From positions 3,806,001 to 3,870,000 of the forward strand of contig NC_083645.1 of NCBI RefSeq assembly GCF_963576545.1: a DNA stretch of 64,000 nucleotides, read 5' to 3'. Of this stretch, positions 30,840 through 42,449 are shown one piece after another. Positions within the stretch are counted from its first letter, which is position 1. Each line of letters opens with the position of its first letter. The DNA comes from Limanda limanda. Taxonomy: Eukaryota > Chordata > Actinopteri > Pleuronectiformes > Pleuronectidae. A program made the translations under genes and the position numbers. Under the pieces are notes generated by a model. The model did no database searches. It had not been told where the DNA came from and worked only from the letters and a program-made list of their open reading frames with translations.

Positions 30840-33502
30840 ATGATACCAAAGATAGTTTTGTTCGGGTTTAAAAACTACGAGGTGGTCAACAAAAAACGAA
30901 GTGCAGTCTGCAAAACATGCGGGTCGAAGATTACAGACGGAGACGCAACAACTTCCAACTTCGTTCGACATTTGAAGTTGCACAAAGAACGGTAAGTTCT
31001 GAATGAAAGCTTACTTTTCTTTGTTGTGTAGTTAAATCAGCGAGGCTGTAAATTCACTGTTAACGTTACATTGTACACACGGTAATCTATTGCGTCCACT
31101 GCTAGTTCACTCCCTTATTCATCACCGGTGAGATGATGAGGTGACGGGGTGACGGAGCTCGTGAGCTCCGTCACCCCGCTCGTGAGCTCCGTCACCTCAC
31201 GAGCTAACGCCAGCTCCGGCGTTAGCTCGTGAGCTAACAACAGCTCCCGGGGCTCCGGGGAGACAACGCGATCCACCATGGAGAGCGCGTCTCCCCGGGA
31301 CAGAGTCTCCGCCTCGACGGTCGGCATGTTTATCGGCCTGACGGGTCGCGAGCTAGCGTTAGCTCGTGAGCTAACTGTGTGTACGCACATACACACACAC
31401 ACACGCACGCACACACACACACATACACGCACGCACACACACACACACACTTCATATTAACACAATGTTTAGATTGATATTAATAATATGAGTAATAAAG
31501 AGTAGTTTCTATACAATTCATTTGTGGCTATAAGGAATTTTCTGACATCCGTTTAATATGCTTACCTCTTACAGATTTGAAGAATACCAGATGAACAAAA
31601 GCATCCCAAATGAACCACAGCAGCCCTCAATCTCGCAATTCCTGGACAATCGTGTAGGGCATTACAGCATGAGCCATCCAAAGCAGAAAGCTATCACCAA
31701 TGCAATACTATCCGATTTGATTATCGATTGCAACTTGCCCCTGTCTATTGTGGAAAACAAGAGTTTTCGGCACTTTCTGACAGTGCTTGACAGCAAGTAT
31801 AGCCCAGTATGTCGCAGAACACTGACATCAAAAACAGAGAACCTCGCTGAAGAGATACGTTCAAAACTAAAAACTCAATTGAGCAACACTGACCATGTTT
31901 CAGTCACTGTGGACATTTGGTCTGACCGAAAGATGAGGGGATTCCTTGGTGTCACTGTGCACTGGATAGAAAAAGAGGCAGAGAGGATACAGCTAAAGTC
32001 CAATCTCTTGGCCTGTGAGCGCTTCAAAGGCTCACACACAGCTGAAAGAATCTGTGACCAATTTGAGGCAATATGTGATGAATACAACATTAAAGATAAA
32101 GTGGACTACATTATTAGTGACAATGCTGCTAACATGCGAAAAGCATTCACTGTGTGCTTCCCCAGTGAACAAGAGGATGATGATGACGGAGATCATCTTG
32201 ATGACCCTGAGCTCTGGTGTGACTTAACCCTGGAAGATCAGGAAACAGTAGATGTTGCTATGGCGAAGAAACAGCGCTTGCAGTGTTTTGCGCACACTCT
32301 TCAGCTGGTGGTGGGAGATGGTTTGAAAGAAACAAAAGTGGTATCTCCTTCTCTTTCAAAGTTATCAAAACTCAGCTCACTGCTGCACACAAGCACAACA
32401 TTCAAAGATGTGTTTGATGCTGAATTTGGGGAACAGAAAGGCATCCCTGCTGCAGTCAACACAAGATGGAACTCAACACTGAGGCAAGTGAAGGCAGTTC
32501 TCCAGTGCAATCATCTAAAGCTTGGTGCTGTTCTAGAAAAGGCTGGGCACAGGGAGTTGTCATTCACAGCACGGGAGTGGAATCTGCTGAAGGAGTTGGT
32601 GGACATCTTGAAGCCATTTGGAGAAGCGACTGATTTGACACAGGGGGAGAAGGTCATCACAATCAGTGCTGTTGTTCCATCCATCTTGTCCCTCAACCAC
32701 CACCTTGAGAAGCTGAAGACTCAAGTCTGTTTCCTGAGCGGCCTGGTCAGAAGTCTCCAGGCATCACTGAACAAAAGATTTCTTGGAATCTTCATCAACA
32801 TGAAAATGGCCAGGACACAAGATGGGATCACTGCCCCCTTTTCAGATCCAGTCTACCTCAAAGCAGCTGCCTTGGATCCAGCCTTTTCTCTGTTGTGGGT
32901 GGAGCCCCATGTCCTGGTCAGTCGTGACGCCAAGACAGAGGTGGCACAACGTGTTAAAGGTAAATGTTACTGAGTCTAGTGTAACTTTTTCCCACATAAT
33001 CTGATATAATTGTATGCAACAATAATTAAGTATTTCAGTTTAATACACTGCATCACCAACACAAATGGTAATAAGGGCTCTTTTGTTTATGCTATTGTTT
33101 TTACATGTTTTGCCAGAATTGATCTTGCATGATGCTGCAGAGACTGAGCAACCTGTGCCTCTTGTTGAGGAAGAAGAGCAAGATGACCTTAGAGAAGGAG
33201 AAGGGCTGTTTGCTGCATACCATAAGAGGCAGAAGAAGGATGTTGGGACCACTCCAGCACTACAGCTAAGTCACTACCTTGACATAGCCGAAGGACAGAA
33301 CGCGCTTTTGTTCTGGGCATTGAACAGGAAGACTCTTCCATCACTGTTCCGAGTGGCCATAAGAGTCCTGGCAGTGCCTGCCTCCAGTGCTCCAGTGGAG
33401 CGAGTTTTCAGCCATGGTGGAATCATACTACGTCCCCATCGTGCACAAATGACTGACAGACTTTTGGCCAATTTGGTCTTTTGCAAATGCAATGCAGCAT
33501 AA
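30840..33502 (+). CDS. hAT-family transposase, three exons, 640 aa, apparently intact
   Basis: Exons 30840-30991, 31575-32959 and 33117-33502 use GT-AG introns (donors G|GTAAGT and G|GTAAAT; acceptors CTTACAG and TTGCCAG). Their phases match and give 640 codons plus TAA with no internal stop. Residues ~13-48 are a BED zinc finger (Cys24, Cys27, His44, His48) for terminal DNA binding. The RNase H-like core has Asp164 (VTVDIWSD), Asp233 (IISDNAANM), Trp349 (NTRWNST) and Glu607 ([10 protein letters not shown]), the expected hAT D/D/W/E set. Residues ~560-635 ([20 protein letters not shown]...) form the C-terminal hAT dimerisation region. Length and layout are close to Ac/Tol2-type enzymes (~600-650 aa). 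AATAAA motifs at 33848-33857 could end the transcript. The start ATG is the first in frame before the finger. It excises and inserts DNA, making 8-bp duplications. All catalytic residues are present, but activity is not shown. Confidence 0.85.
31138..31231. repeat. Hairpin cluster in intron 1 of the hAT transposase gene
   Basis: GGGGTGACGGAGCTC (31146-31160) and its exact complement (31163-31177) form a 15-bp stem with a 2-base loop. An outer GAGGTGACGG/CCGTCACCTC pair (31138-31147, 31189-31198) can enclose it. Next, CACGAGCTAACGCC (31198-31211) pairs with GGCGTTAGCTCGTG (31218-31231). GAGCTCGTGAGCT-type words continue to ~31375. The patch is GC-rich within an AT-rich intron and may be a separate small insertion. 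Confidence 0.8.
31384..31450. repeat. (CA)n compound microsatellite
   Basis: CA/CG/TA-interrupted CA run inside intron 1 of the hAT gene. Confidence 0.9.
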
Positions 33503-34104
33503 GGCCCTGACATATAAAAAGCACAACCCTGTTCATTGTAACGTTCATGTATTTGTTATGTTTCTCACATGCACACACAGACAATATGAGGTGCGATAAA
33601 TACAGGACAGGACAGAAACTGCTGTGGAACTAGTTAAAATGGAAAATACAATGTTAGCACTTTTGTACAAATAATTACAGTTGCACTTTTTTTTTCAAAT
33701 GTGTTGTTCATTCTGTATGTGTCATTTAAAATGAAGAATATTCTTGCAAAATGCGAGTTAAATGTTAAAAATGACTGGTAAATAGTGCAGTAAGGAAGTG
33801 CAATGTCAGCACAATTTTTTTTCTGCAATTTCAATTGCATTTGTTTTAATAAATAAATACAGATTTTAAAAGCATACATGATCTGTGTAAATATATTATT
33901 ACTCTGTGATCAAAAGGACTCGAAAGGACTCGAAACTCAAACTGCAGGACTTGGACTTGACTTGAGACTTGTCAGTCTTGACTTTGGACTTGACTCGGGA
34001 CTTGCCTGTCTTGACTTGGGACTTGACTCGGGACTTGAGGGCAAAGACTTGAGACTTACTTGGGACTTGCAAAAAAATGACTTGGTCCCACCTCTGGTGA
34101 TCCC

Positions 34105-35749
34105 ATTACAAGATTCTTTGTATAAATGTCAGTCCACTCATTACCTGAGCTTCAAAGTTAATACCATAAAAAAAAGGTTTTTTTACTGAGCCTTATACAA
34201 TAGAGAGAGCTTGATTGATTGTAATATCTTCTTATTAATCTTTCCATTATGTAACAAGTTAAAGAAGGTAATGTGTGAAATGATAACACAGAGAGGAGGA
34301 GCAGAAATCTGATGACAGCATGCACCTATGCAGCGGGATGGCCTAGTAGTGATAAAACACAAAGGTTCTGTTTTTGGAACAAAGTGTTTCCAGGACTTCA
34401 CCCTTCCACATAATGAATAGCTCCCCTATGATGCACAAGGACAAAACTTCAACGCAAGTTTAAACAAAATAAGAATAACCTGGGCTGACAGTGACTCAGC
34501 CTAAATAGTGACCAAGGGACATGAACGAATACAAACAAGTGTTGGCCAAACCTCTGCCACCTAATACACACACAGTGCACACATATATGCAGGCACCACA
34601 CACACACACACAGTACATCTCTAAGTCTAGCCTGGGGCTTTATCCCATGTTTTAATGCACTGAAAAGGTCATGCTATCAAAAAACTGGCGTGATGGAATA
34701 ATGAGAATATATATGCATACACGAAAACCTCTTGCTGGCCCAGTTGCTTACAGACTTTCTTAATTATGTTGTTTTGCTTGCCAGGCACAGAAATGGAGTA
34801 GCCGCTGACATTTAACGGGATTAAAGTAGTCTTATTATGTTTACTGATAGGAATAATAATATTATGGATCTTTGTGTTCAGAAACATACAATGATCTCAA
34901 ACATATGGCATTCGTAAGTGTATCTTTTATATTAACTCTTTCATTTTGGATTAGATTAGGGGATGGATAGTATCAACAGCTGCCAACATAGTGAGCATGG
35001 GCTGGGATAGAGCTGCTTTTTTTCCCCTGTTTTTCTGTTCCTAAGGTGAGATACATTTTTAAGCACACACAAAATTTTGTTTCCTGGGTGTTGCATTTTC
35101 AGTTTACAGCTTTGAACAGTTATTAGAAGAAACAATATACTTTGCCATAAGAACCAGCTAGCATCACATCATCAGTGCCGTAGAGCTTTGTATCTATTTT
35201 CTTACGTTTATAACAAGGACTACACATTTTGTACATTGTACATTTCAGTCACCACAGCACACAGACATTTATTTCGATGAGTAAATTTTGGTGTGGGAAA
35301 AACTGTTAACAAGTAAGAGTGTGGCAGGTTAAGAGCACATGAAGAAATGAGGTTGCTATAAAAACACATCTCTACTTCTTCCCATTATCCAGATATGTTA
35401 TTCTCAGATATTATATTCTGGATATGTAGGCTGCTAATTGGGAGCCAGAGTCTGCGTGGCAATGATCCAAGGATAGATTCACAGAATCGAGATCCAGCCA
35501 ATACATGCCTTCGGCCAATCGTGATTCAGTCTCAGCTGCTTATGATGTTTTATTGAGCTGTCATGGCATCTTAAAAAAAAAACTCATCAGATAAATTAAA
35601 TCTTGAGAGAAGAAGAAGAATCACCTAAAATGAAAGTCAAATATAAGTTTGAGGTGTACTTTCAACAGTTAATTTTTGTTAATTTGCTCAAAAAAGTATT
35701 CTAAAGACAACAACAAAGTTTTTTCAAAAGGCAAGAAAAAAAATAGACA
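34105..35749. other. No recognised gene
   Basis: AT-rich with a short (CA)n near 34597-34611. No supported open frame or element boundary. Confidence 0.3.
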
Positions 35750-36038
35750 ATTAAAAAAATGAATAAATACAAAAATATAAATTAGCCAAAAATGTGGTTG
35801 TTCTGTAGAACAGAACATAAGATATGTTTAAGGCACCACATGCTTCTGAACTCCTCCACATTGTTTGTTGTGCCATTTTAGCTTGACCTAGAACAAAATC
35901 TAAAAGCTGACATTTCACTCTCTGTAGTGTATCTGTAGCCGAGGATGAACATGTGCTCAGAAAACATTTCTTCAAACATCCTGAACATTTTCTGTCGCAG
36001 CTGAAACAGTGAATACATCTGAGAAAAGTATCGATCAT
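35750..36038 (-). pseudogene. Non-LTR retrotransposon C-terminal remnant (tentative)
   Basis: The minus-strand frames give EEMFSEHMFILGYRYT and, after a frame change, LQRVKCQLLDFVLGQAKMAQ followed by a Trp/Arg-containing tail. From memory this pattern (..ILGYRY..... CQLLNFVLGQAKMAI..SRR) occurs at the C-terminus of ORF2 of certain fish LINEs. The clade is not assigned. The copy is a short, frameshifted fragment without a recognisable 3' tail. Confidence 0.35.
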
Positions 36039-36121
36039 TATGTCAAGATGTTATTGTGGCGTCATTTCAACAGGTAAGAGAAGTCAGCTGAGTCTGAGAG
36101 TGAGAGAGAGCGCAGTGGAGT

Positions 36122-36141
36122 CGGTGTGTGTGTGTGTGTGT
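36122..36141. repeat. (GT)n microsatellite
   Basis: Short GT run followed by a T tract. Confidence 0.85.
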
Positions 36142-36184
36142 TTTTTTTGTTACAATCGACCCCTCATAGTGTTGTATTTGACCC

Positions 36185-36561
36185 GGTGTAACAGGCCAAA
36201 TTAACCCCCGCCCAAATTAAACCCGGGTAGTACACCCCGGGGGATAAACTGGCCTAGGCCAAACTATACCCCGGGATGTAAAACAGCCTAGGCCATACTT
36301 TACCCCTCCAGGCCAGAGTATACCCCAGGGGATACACTGTCCAAGGCAAAACTATACATGGTGGATATGTGGTTGATTTAGCTCTAAGGTCAGGTAGGTT
36401 CTTGTGTATATCATTCAACACTACTGATATCATGGGGGTATATTCTGGCCTGAGGGGTATGAATTGGCCTAGGCCATAATATGCCCGGGGTATAATCTAG
36501 CCTAGGCCCCTTTAACCCCGGGTATAGTCCGGACGGGGGGTATACTATGGCCTGTTACACC
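36185..36561. mobile_element. Fold-back MITE with GGCCTAGGCC palindromes
   Basis: A 14-bp perfect terminal inverted repeat, GGTGTAACAGGCCA, bounds a 377-bp segment (right copy 36548-36561). Inside, both halves repeat CCTAGGCC palindromes and CCCCGGG / GGTATA words in inverted order, so much of the element can fold on itself. No coding capacity. A target duplication is not clear, so the superfamily is unassigned. Confidence 0.65.
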
Positions 36562-37734
36562 TGTAAAAACGTGATCACTAGAGGTTTCCACAGTAGCATT
36601 TAGTTAGTTTTATTATCTGTTCTCTCTCTATTATCTTCTCCCGACAATGATTCAGTAATGTTAAATAATAATAATTTTTATAAATTATTTTTAATATATC
36701 TTGAATTTATTATACAGGCAACAGGGCTGATTGGCCAAATACGTCAAAATATATTGGCGTACAGAGTGTGAATGCATGGCAGATGGAACAGTATTTATTG
36801 CAGTTCACACAGTCTTTTGCAATACGCATGTTGATATCGTGATGACGATAAACTTTTTCCATATTTCCTGCAGCCCTAATACACACTCTGTGCTAAAGCC
36901 CCAGACTGATCTGGGCATTCATTTTTATCCCATCAAGAGGAAATATGATATATCAACACGCATCCAAATAATAATTACAGACACAACTGTTGGGCTGTTG
37001 TGTTTGCTACTGGTGGGTACTTGTAAACTCATTTACTTCCTGTTTTTGTTAACTATCTGCTGAACTGGCATTATTATTAGCATGCCAAATTAGCTAGTAG
37101 CAATAATAGTTTTGCTATGTCTCCATGGATGTACAAACAGCTATCACTGGGTTACATCAATACTGGGAGTTAAAATGGAATGATTTTCAGACAGGTATTG
37201 AATCATCTTTTGTGTCTTTCTGAGAATTGATTTGCAGTTCTCACGTAGTATAAGTCAAACTGAATGATATCAATGTGTGATTAATGTCTGTATGTGAGTT
37301 ATGACTATGGGAAGTGGTGCAATGTTTCATTCAAATTCATCTCAGACTGTATCTTTGCCTCCCTTCCAATTCTCTTTCAACTCCCATGAAGGCTTTTGGA
37401 TTTCTCCTTTGTGCCCTCTGCAATGTCAGTATCTGTTATGTAACATATGGTAATTTCCCAGTGTTCAAAATGCGTCGAGAATGATGAGTAAAATTAAACA
37501 AAAATGTTAAGTCCATTTAGAATAAAAAATAGATAGAAGTGCAGTTAATGTTTTATTCCTTTTAGAATTAAAAAATAGAAAAACCTTTTGACCATTGTTG
37601 TGATTTAGGCTTACTTTGTTTCTCTCAGTCAGGTATTGGTTTTTCGAGTACTATATATCAATTTATCTTTGCGTTACTAGGTCCCTGTAGTACAGAAACA
37701 AAATAGAAAATAAAGAAGTCTATCATGATGCACG
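36562..37734. other. No recognised gene
   Basis: Includes a 110-codon plus frame (36731-37063) with a hydrophobic C-terminus but no domain, splice context or repeat similarity that I recognise. It is more likely chance. Confidence 0.25.
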
Positions 37735-38125
37735 AGCAGCGTTGCCAGACATATGAAAATGAGTGTATTTGGACGATGACTTTGCCCTCTGTACGATGTA
37801 CAGTCAATAATGCATGATGTACGATAATTCATTTAATTTTGTGATACCAAGTATTATCAGTAATCGAGACAAAAAAATATGGATCACATCTGTGACACTT
37901 GACTTGTTTCCAGCCAATCGTGCTTGTGATCATAAACGTCAAGTCTCATGTTTCAAAATAATTGTGCCTTGAAAAGGATTGTTTCCGTACAATAAATCAC
38001 TTCAGAATCTCGCCACAGCTTTCGTGTCAACCTACATTGGTATTGAACGTCCTATCCCTACTCTGGTCCTGTACAATAATTTCCCTCAAAATACAATAAT
38101 TTTAAGCTTCCGGAACGGTACCTCA
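37735..38125. repeat. Dispersed DNA-element remnant (tentative)
   Basis: The blocks 'gcgttgccagacatatgaaa', 'gtacgatgtacagtcaataa' and 'cctgtacaataatttccctc' are in the order of an interspersed fish element that I recall. Both sides contain TGTAC/GTACA-type words and the termini are not clean. Confidence 0.25.
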
Positions 38126-39671
38126 ACATTTCCCAGCTTGCAACTCTGTGTGAAAGGCGTTCCAGCCTTTGTATGTGGTGTGGTGTGGTGGTGTGATTTC
38201 ATGTTCAAAAGGGACAAATTAACTGTGTCTTTGATCAGAGCAGGTTGAGTGGGAATGAAACGATGACCTGAGGGAGAAATGATGCAGAAAGAATTGCAAC
38301 ACCTGATACAACCCTGACTGGCTGTACTTGCACAACACAAGAAACAGGAGGCGGCATGCACAGCCACTCTTTCTTTCCCTCCCTCTATCTTTCTGCACAC
38401 AAGGCTGCACAGCCAAACACAAACTTTTCTGCCTCTGTCGCCATGCTTTTTCAGTGCACAAATCCTCTCCCTCACTAATTCTCTCTCTCTCTCTCTTTCT
38501 CATCCCTCCCTGTGCTTTCACACCTGCAATAACAGCAGAGGCTCTTCCAGAATTGGGTCGCTCTTCTGGTATTGTTTTGTTCTTCTTTTATTCTTGCCAT
38601 TAATTTATGTTTTGTCGAGGTATTGTGGGTTGAAATGCTGTTTTCATAATCAGTGGTTGAAAACTTCAAGTTAAATTCTGCAGACATCTATGTCTTTAAA
38701 TGTTATAAATGCATTTACTTAGTGACCAGTCCACCTGAATGATTGTACAGTAGTTTTTTACAACTGATATTTCAATAGGGAGCTCTGGAGAAACTGGAGC
38801 TTCTGAGTTCTGGTTGCACAGGTCTGATGTGTTTCTGGAACAGTGCTAGTACTGTAAGTTGATTTTTTTTACAACAAGACTTTGTAAAATAGTCCAAGAA
38901 CGACTTTTAGTATAGACACATTTTGATTCATCAGGTCCAGATTAAAAAAGACTAGAACATCTGTTTATTTAAGTAATCAATATTCAGAGATGGCCTCTAT
39001 TAATCAGATTCAATGGGCCAATAGATGTTTTAAAAGTAATGTTGCTGTGAGCAGCTTTCAAAGGGAGGGATGTGGTTACAAATTGTAGTAGGAGGATGCA
39101 GTGGCCAGTTCTTAATAAATCCAGAGGTCGGATGAACCATGACCTGAAATTGAGTCAAGCTGGGTCCAAATTACATCAGATAAACTCAGGTTGGGTTCCC
39201 TTGTATTGCGTCCAGGTCTCAAAACCAATTGGACTCTGTGAGTTCATATGGTGTGTTATAATCATCAGTTGAGAATGAGTTTAGAATTGAATAGTGTTCT
39301 CACCAAAGCAAAGCACAGTTCTGTTTTTTGGAGCCCAAGACCAGCACATGCTTAAAGAAAACCTAAGACCCTGTGATATAAGGCCGTGGCCACACTGACT
39401 GTGTGTGAAGCATGTGATGGCTATGTCACTGATCTTCTGCGTCTCACAGGTGTCTGAGCCACTGTGTGGATTTCTCAAAATCAGAATGGGGGTTTATTGT
39501 CAAGTAGGTTTACACATACAAGGAATTTGCTGTTTTTATATCCTTCTCGAATTCTGAAGCCTTCCCATCTCCTGATCTGTCAATCTGCTTCAAATCATCA
39601 TCTTCATGAAAAAGTGACATAAGGACTCCAGTCATAAATAGATATATCTATAACATGTCCATTCCCATGAT
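38126..39671. other. No recognised gene; (TC)n tract
   Basis: A (TC)n run lies near 38481-38500. Open frames on both strands around 38219-38603 arise from this low-complexity sequence. Confidence 0.3.
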
Positions 39672-39944
39672 AGTAAATGGTAAATGGTTTTGTATTTATA
39701 TAGCGCTTTTCTAGTCTTGATGACCATTCAAACGCTTTACAGTACAGTTTTACATTCACTCATACACACACACATTCATACAGTGCGTCTATTAGCAGCA
39801 CTTTGTTATTCTATGGGGGGCAATTCAGGGTTCAGCCTCTTGCCCAAGGACACTTCGGCATGCAGATGGGAAAGACTGGGGATCGAACTACCGACCTTCA
39901 GGTTGGAGGACCACCACTCTACCCCTCAGCCACAGCTGCCCTAA
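39672..39944 (-). repeat. tRNA-derived SINE, near complete
   Basis: On the minus strand it starts GGCAGCTGTGGCTGAGGGGT, with GGCTGAGGGGTAGAG as the A box and GGTCGGTAGTTCGATCCCC as the B box. A SINE body follows (ccttgggcaagaggctga... aagcgctatataaatacaaa). The GAGCGCTATATAAATAC-type tail is shared with fish SINEs mobilised by LINE machinery. A fragment of the same family is at 2095-2195. Confidence 0.8.
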
Positions 39945-40198
39945 TTGAGTAAGCTATCAACAGGAAATATCTGTTGTGGATATCTAAAACTGGCTTTTCC
40001 AGTTAATTTAAATTTTTTTCCTATGTGACGTGAACACAGCCTATCAAACAGGAGTCGGATAGAAACAGAAAGGTCAGGTCTTGATTGTCTGGCCATATCC
40101 TGAGCTGCAGATAAAGACTGAGCACTGTCCTAGTCTAACATGACTTAGAAGAAATAGACATGGATCAGCTCCTCGTATGACAGCGCGATCAGCTAAAA

Positions 40199-40590
40199 CA
40201 GTGATCACCAACCTTTTCGAGCGCAAGATCCCTTTTTAATTCCAAATGTAAGCCGAGATCTTCCACCCTGATATCTTCCAAGAAACACGCTGAGGAGGGT
40301 CGTATTTATACATTTTTGCAATCTCTGCTACAGAATAAATGTTCGAGCATAAATATGCACAAAGAAAGGCGGTTGTGCAACTTAATCTATTCAATGCACA
40401 ATATTCACATTAATATCAATTCATATTTACAGCATCTGTTCAGTGCACAATATTTAGCTTCAGTTCAACAACATGTTCTGCAGAGGAGCTGCTACTGCAG
40501 CACAATGTTTTTACAAGACAGTGAGTCCAGAGAGTTCGGAGATCGACAATGAAGACTGCGTGATCAACCGGTAGATCACGTTCGATCTGT
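40199..40590. mobile_element. hAT-type MITE, left end preserved
   Basis: Starts CAGTGATCACCAACCTTTTC and contains inverted GTAGATC/GATCAACCGG words at the other side, in the style of non-autonomous Charlie-like elements. The middle is similar to 47335-47545. The right terminus is not a clean complement of the left, so the end coordinate is approximate. Confidence 0.5.
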
Positions 40591-42446
40591 CCTTAAAAAC
40601 CTTGAGATTTGGGTGTTTCATATTTGCCTGAAAGATTACCCCGAGCTTGATGCCTCTGAAAGTCTCCACAGGATATATTTAAAAAGGCCAACCTGAAACT
40701 GTAGCTCTTTACTTTGTGTTTAAAAAGTTGACATTTCAGAATCAAAGAAAACGCTACATCCGACAGGTGACATTCAAATTATCTCAAATATTAAACTTCA
40801 CTCTACTGAGCAGCAACAGGATTGTGGGTATATTTTGTTTAAGGTGTAGCAGACTCATGAACAGTTACTCAAATTTTAGTTTTGTTTCTTGTAATAAGAC
40901 TACATTTACACATTCATGTTCGTATAACAGATAAGGCCTGATGCGGGTTCCTGGGTTGTAAAGGGTGAATAGACATTTAAGCTGTTTTTATTTATACACA
41001 TAATGAAAACTTGCCACAGGCAATGTCAAAATGAACTAAATAGTTTGTCGTGATTTGAGCTCTGACCCGAGACAAGAAAACTCAAAACCCAAATAGCTTA
41101 ACTTAATTTTTACTTTATTGTTCATTTACAGTATGGTTTATTATAATGCAACACAAATTTCAGAATGAATATAGTTTTTTTTTTTTTTTTTTTACAGTGT
41201 GCTGCAATATGTAAAGCAGCACTCACAGTGTATGTAAGCATTTTAAACTCAGGCTCTTGTTTAACAGACACAACTCTGCTTAACTAGAATACTGAGGATG
41301 AGCATGTTTCCTGCATAGATTTATACACACCAGCAGCTGCCTTTGACACAGAATCTACTATGGAAAAAATATGTCAGACAGACAGATTTAAAGCTTGAGG
41401 TCATGCAGGGATCTCTGAGGCATATGCAGCCTTGTTTTCATTTTACTGACCATCCATAGTCCAGTATGTTGGCAGGATTATACAACCACACAACTGCCAG
41501 AGCTCCCAATCTATTCTGCAAGACTGAGTCCCACTCGTCTCAGAAAAACATTCAGAAAAAAAATTGTTTTGTTTTATGGACCCTGTTGTTATTATGAACA
41601 CCCCCAAAGAGCAAAGCACTTTTTAATGGTCTCTAATTGTCTTGATGTGTATTTTAATTGCTTATAAGTGGGCAGAACAATATCTGGAGACCAGCCCCTT
41701 TAATACCTGAAATAAAGTCCTTGAAACTGTTGGCATGTATTATACAGAATCTGTTATGCAGCCTTAAAGCCCACTGTTGGCCAAAATTATAATAATCATC
41801 CCTGTGTGTGATCACAATCTACATTCGATTTTGCCAGGTAAAGATGAAGGAGCTTAATTTTTTTATCTTCACAAATAATCTAATGGTTTATTTGATGCGA
41901 ATTAGGTCCACAAATTCATTACTTTGTTACTCCCTCATGAAGATTTAGTTGGTGGTTTCAAACCTACAAACCATAGTAAATGTATAAAGGAGTGTAAATG
42001 ATTAAACTCATAATGTTACCTCAAAGACAATTATTTTCTTTAATGGTGAGATATAATTAATAAACAATGGTTAGCAACTGTATGTGCTGTCTTTCTTTTT
42101 AACTGGGAACAAATCCAATTCCACTTGGGCTTGTTTTTATTTATGACATCATTCTAATAAAAGCATCATGACACAGCAGACCAGACTGTGTATGGGACCT
42201 GATCTTATTTCCAAGTGTCTTTGACAGTTGTCTGACACTTACTGAGAGAGTTTGACATTCAGTGTCTGTCCTTAAGAAATATTACAAAATGTTTGATAAT
42301 AGGAGCTAAAACCAGAAAACAACAATTGACATTTACTTTTCAAGCAGGTGAAAGGAATTTGATGAATTGAAGAAAATATACATCATTTTGACTATGTAAC
42401 ATTCTCTTTGTCAACAACACAGTCGGCACTCTAAAACTCTACCCCC
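40591..42446. other. No recognised gene
   Basis: AT-rich with a poly(T) run near 41177-41193. No supported features. Confidence 0.3.
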
Positions 42447-42449
42447 TTA

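Larger units (their letters stand above)
30447..34096 (+). mobile_element. Structurally complete hAT transposon (3650 bp) with intact 8-bp TSD
   Basis: The left terminus CAGAGGTGTGGACTCGAGTC and the right terminus (minus strand) CAGAGGTGGGACCAAGTCAT share CAGAGGTG and then diverge into related repeats. GTGATCCC flanks both ends (30439-30446 and 34097-34104). CAGAGGTG is also the start of Tol2-type hAT elements. Both ends are packed with ACTTGGACT / GACTCGAGTC words over ~170 bp, plausible transposase-binding sites. Inside is a three-exon transposase gene with no interruption. The combination of perfect duplication, complete termini and open gene indicates a young insertion and possibly an active autonomous copy. 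Confidence 0.9.

Noticed and set aside
31278..31460. ATG in Kozak context (CCACCATGG) as an alternative first exon of the hAT gene
   Set aside because: The frame runs into the CA microsatellite. The BED-finger exon at 30840-30991 gives a phase-correct join to exon 2, which this frame does not improve.
34326..34365. tRNA-like box A (ggatggcctagtagtgataa)
   Set aside because: No matching B box at the right distance and no cloverleaf can be drawn.
36731..37063. 110-codon plus-strand frame
   Set aside because: No domain, no splice context and AT-rich composition like its surroundings.
38219..38603. Arg/Glu- and Ser/Leu-rich frames on both strands
   Set aside because: Produced by the CT/GA-rich low-complexity tract.
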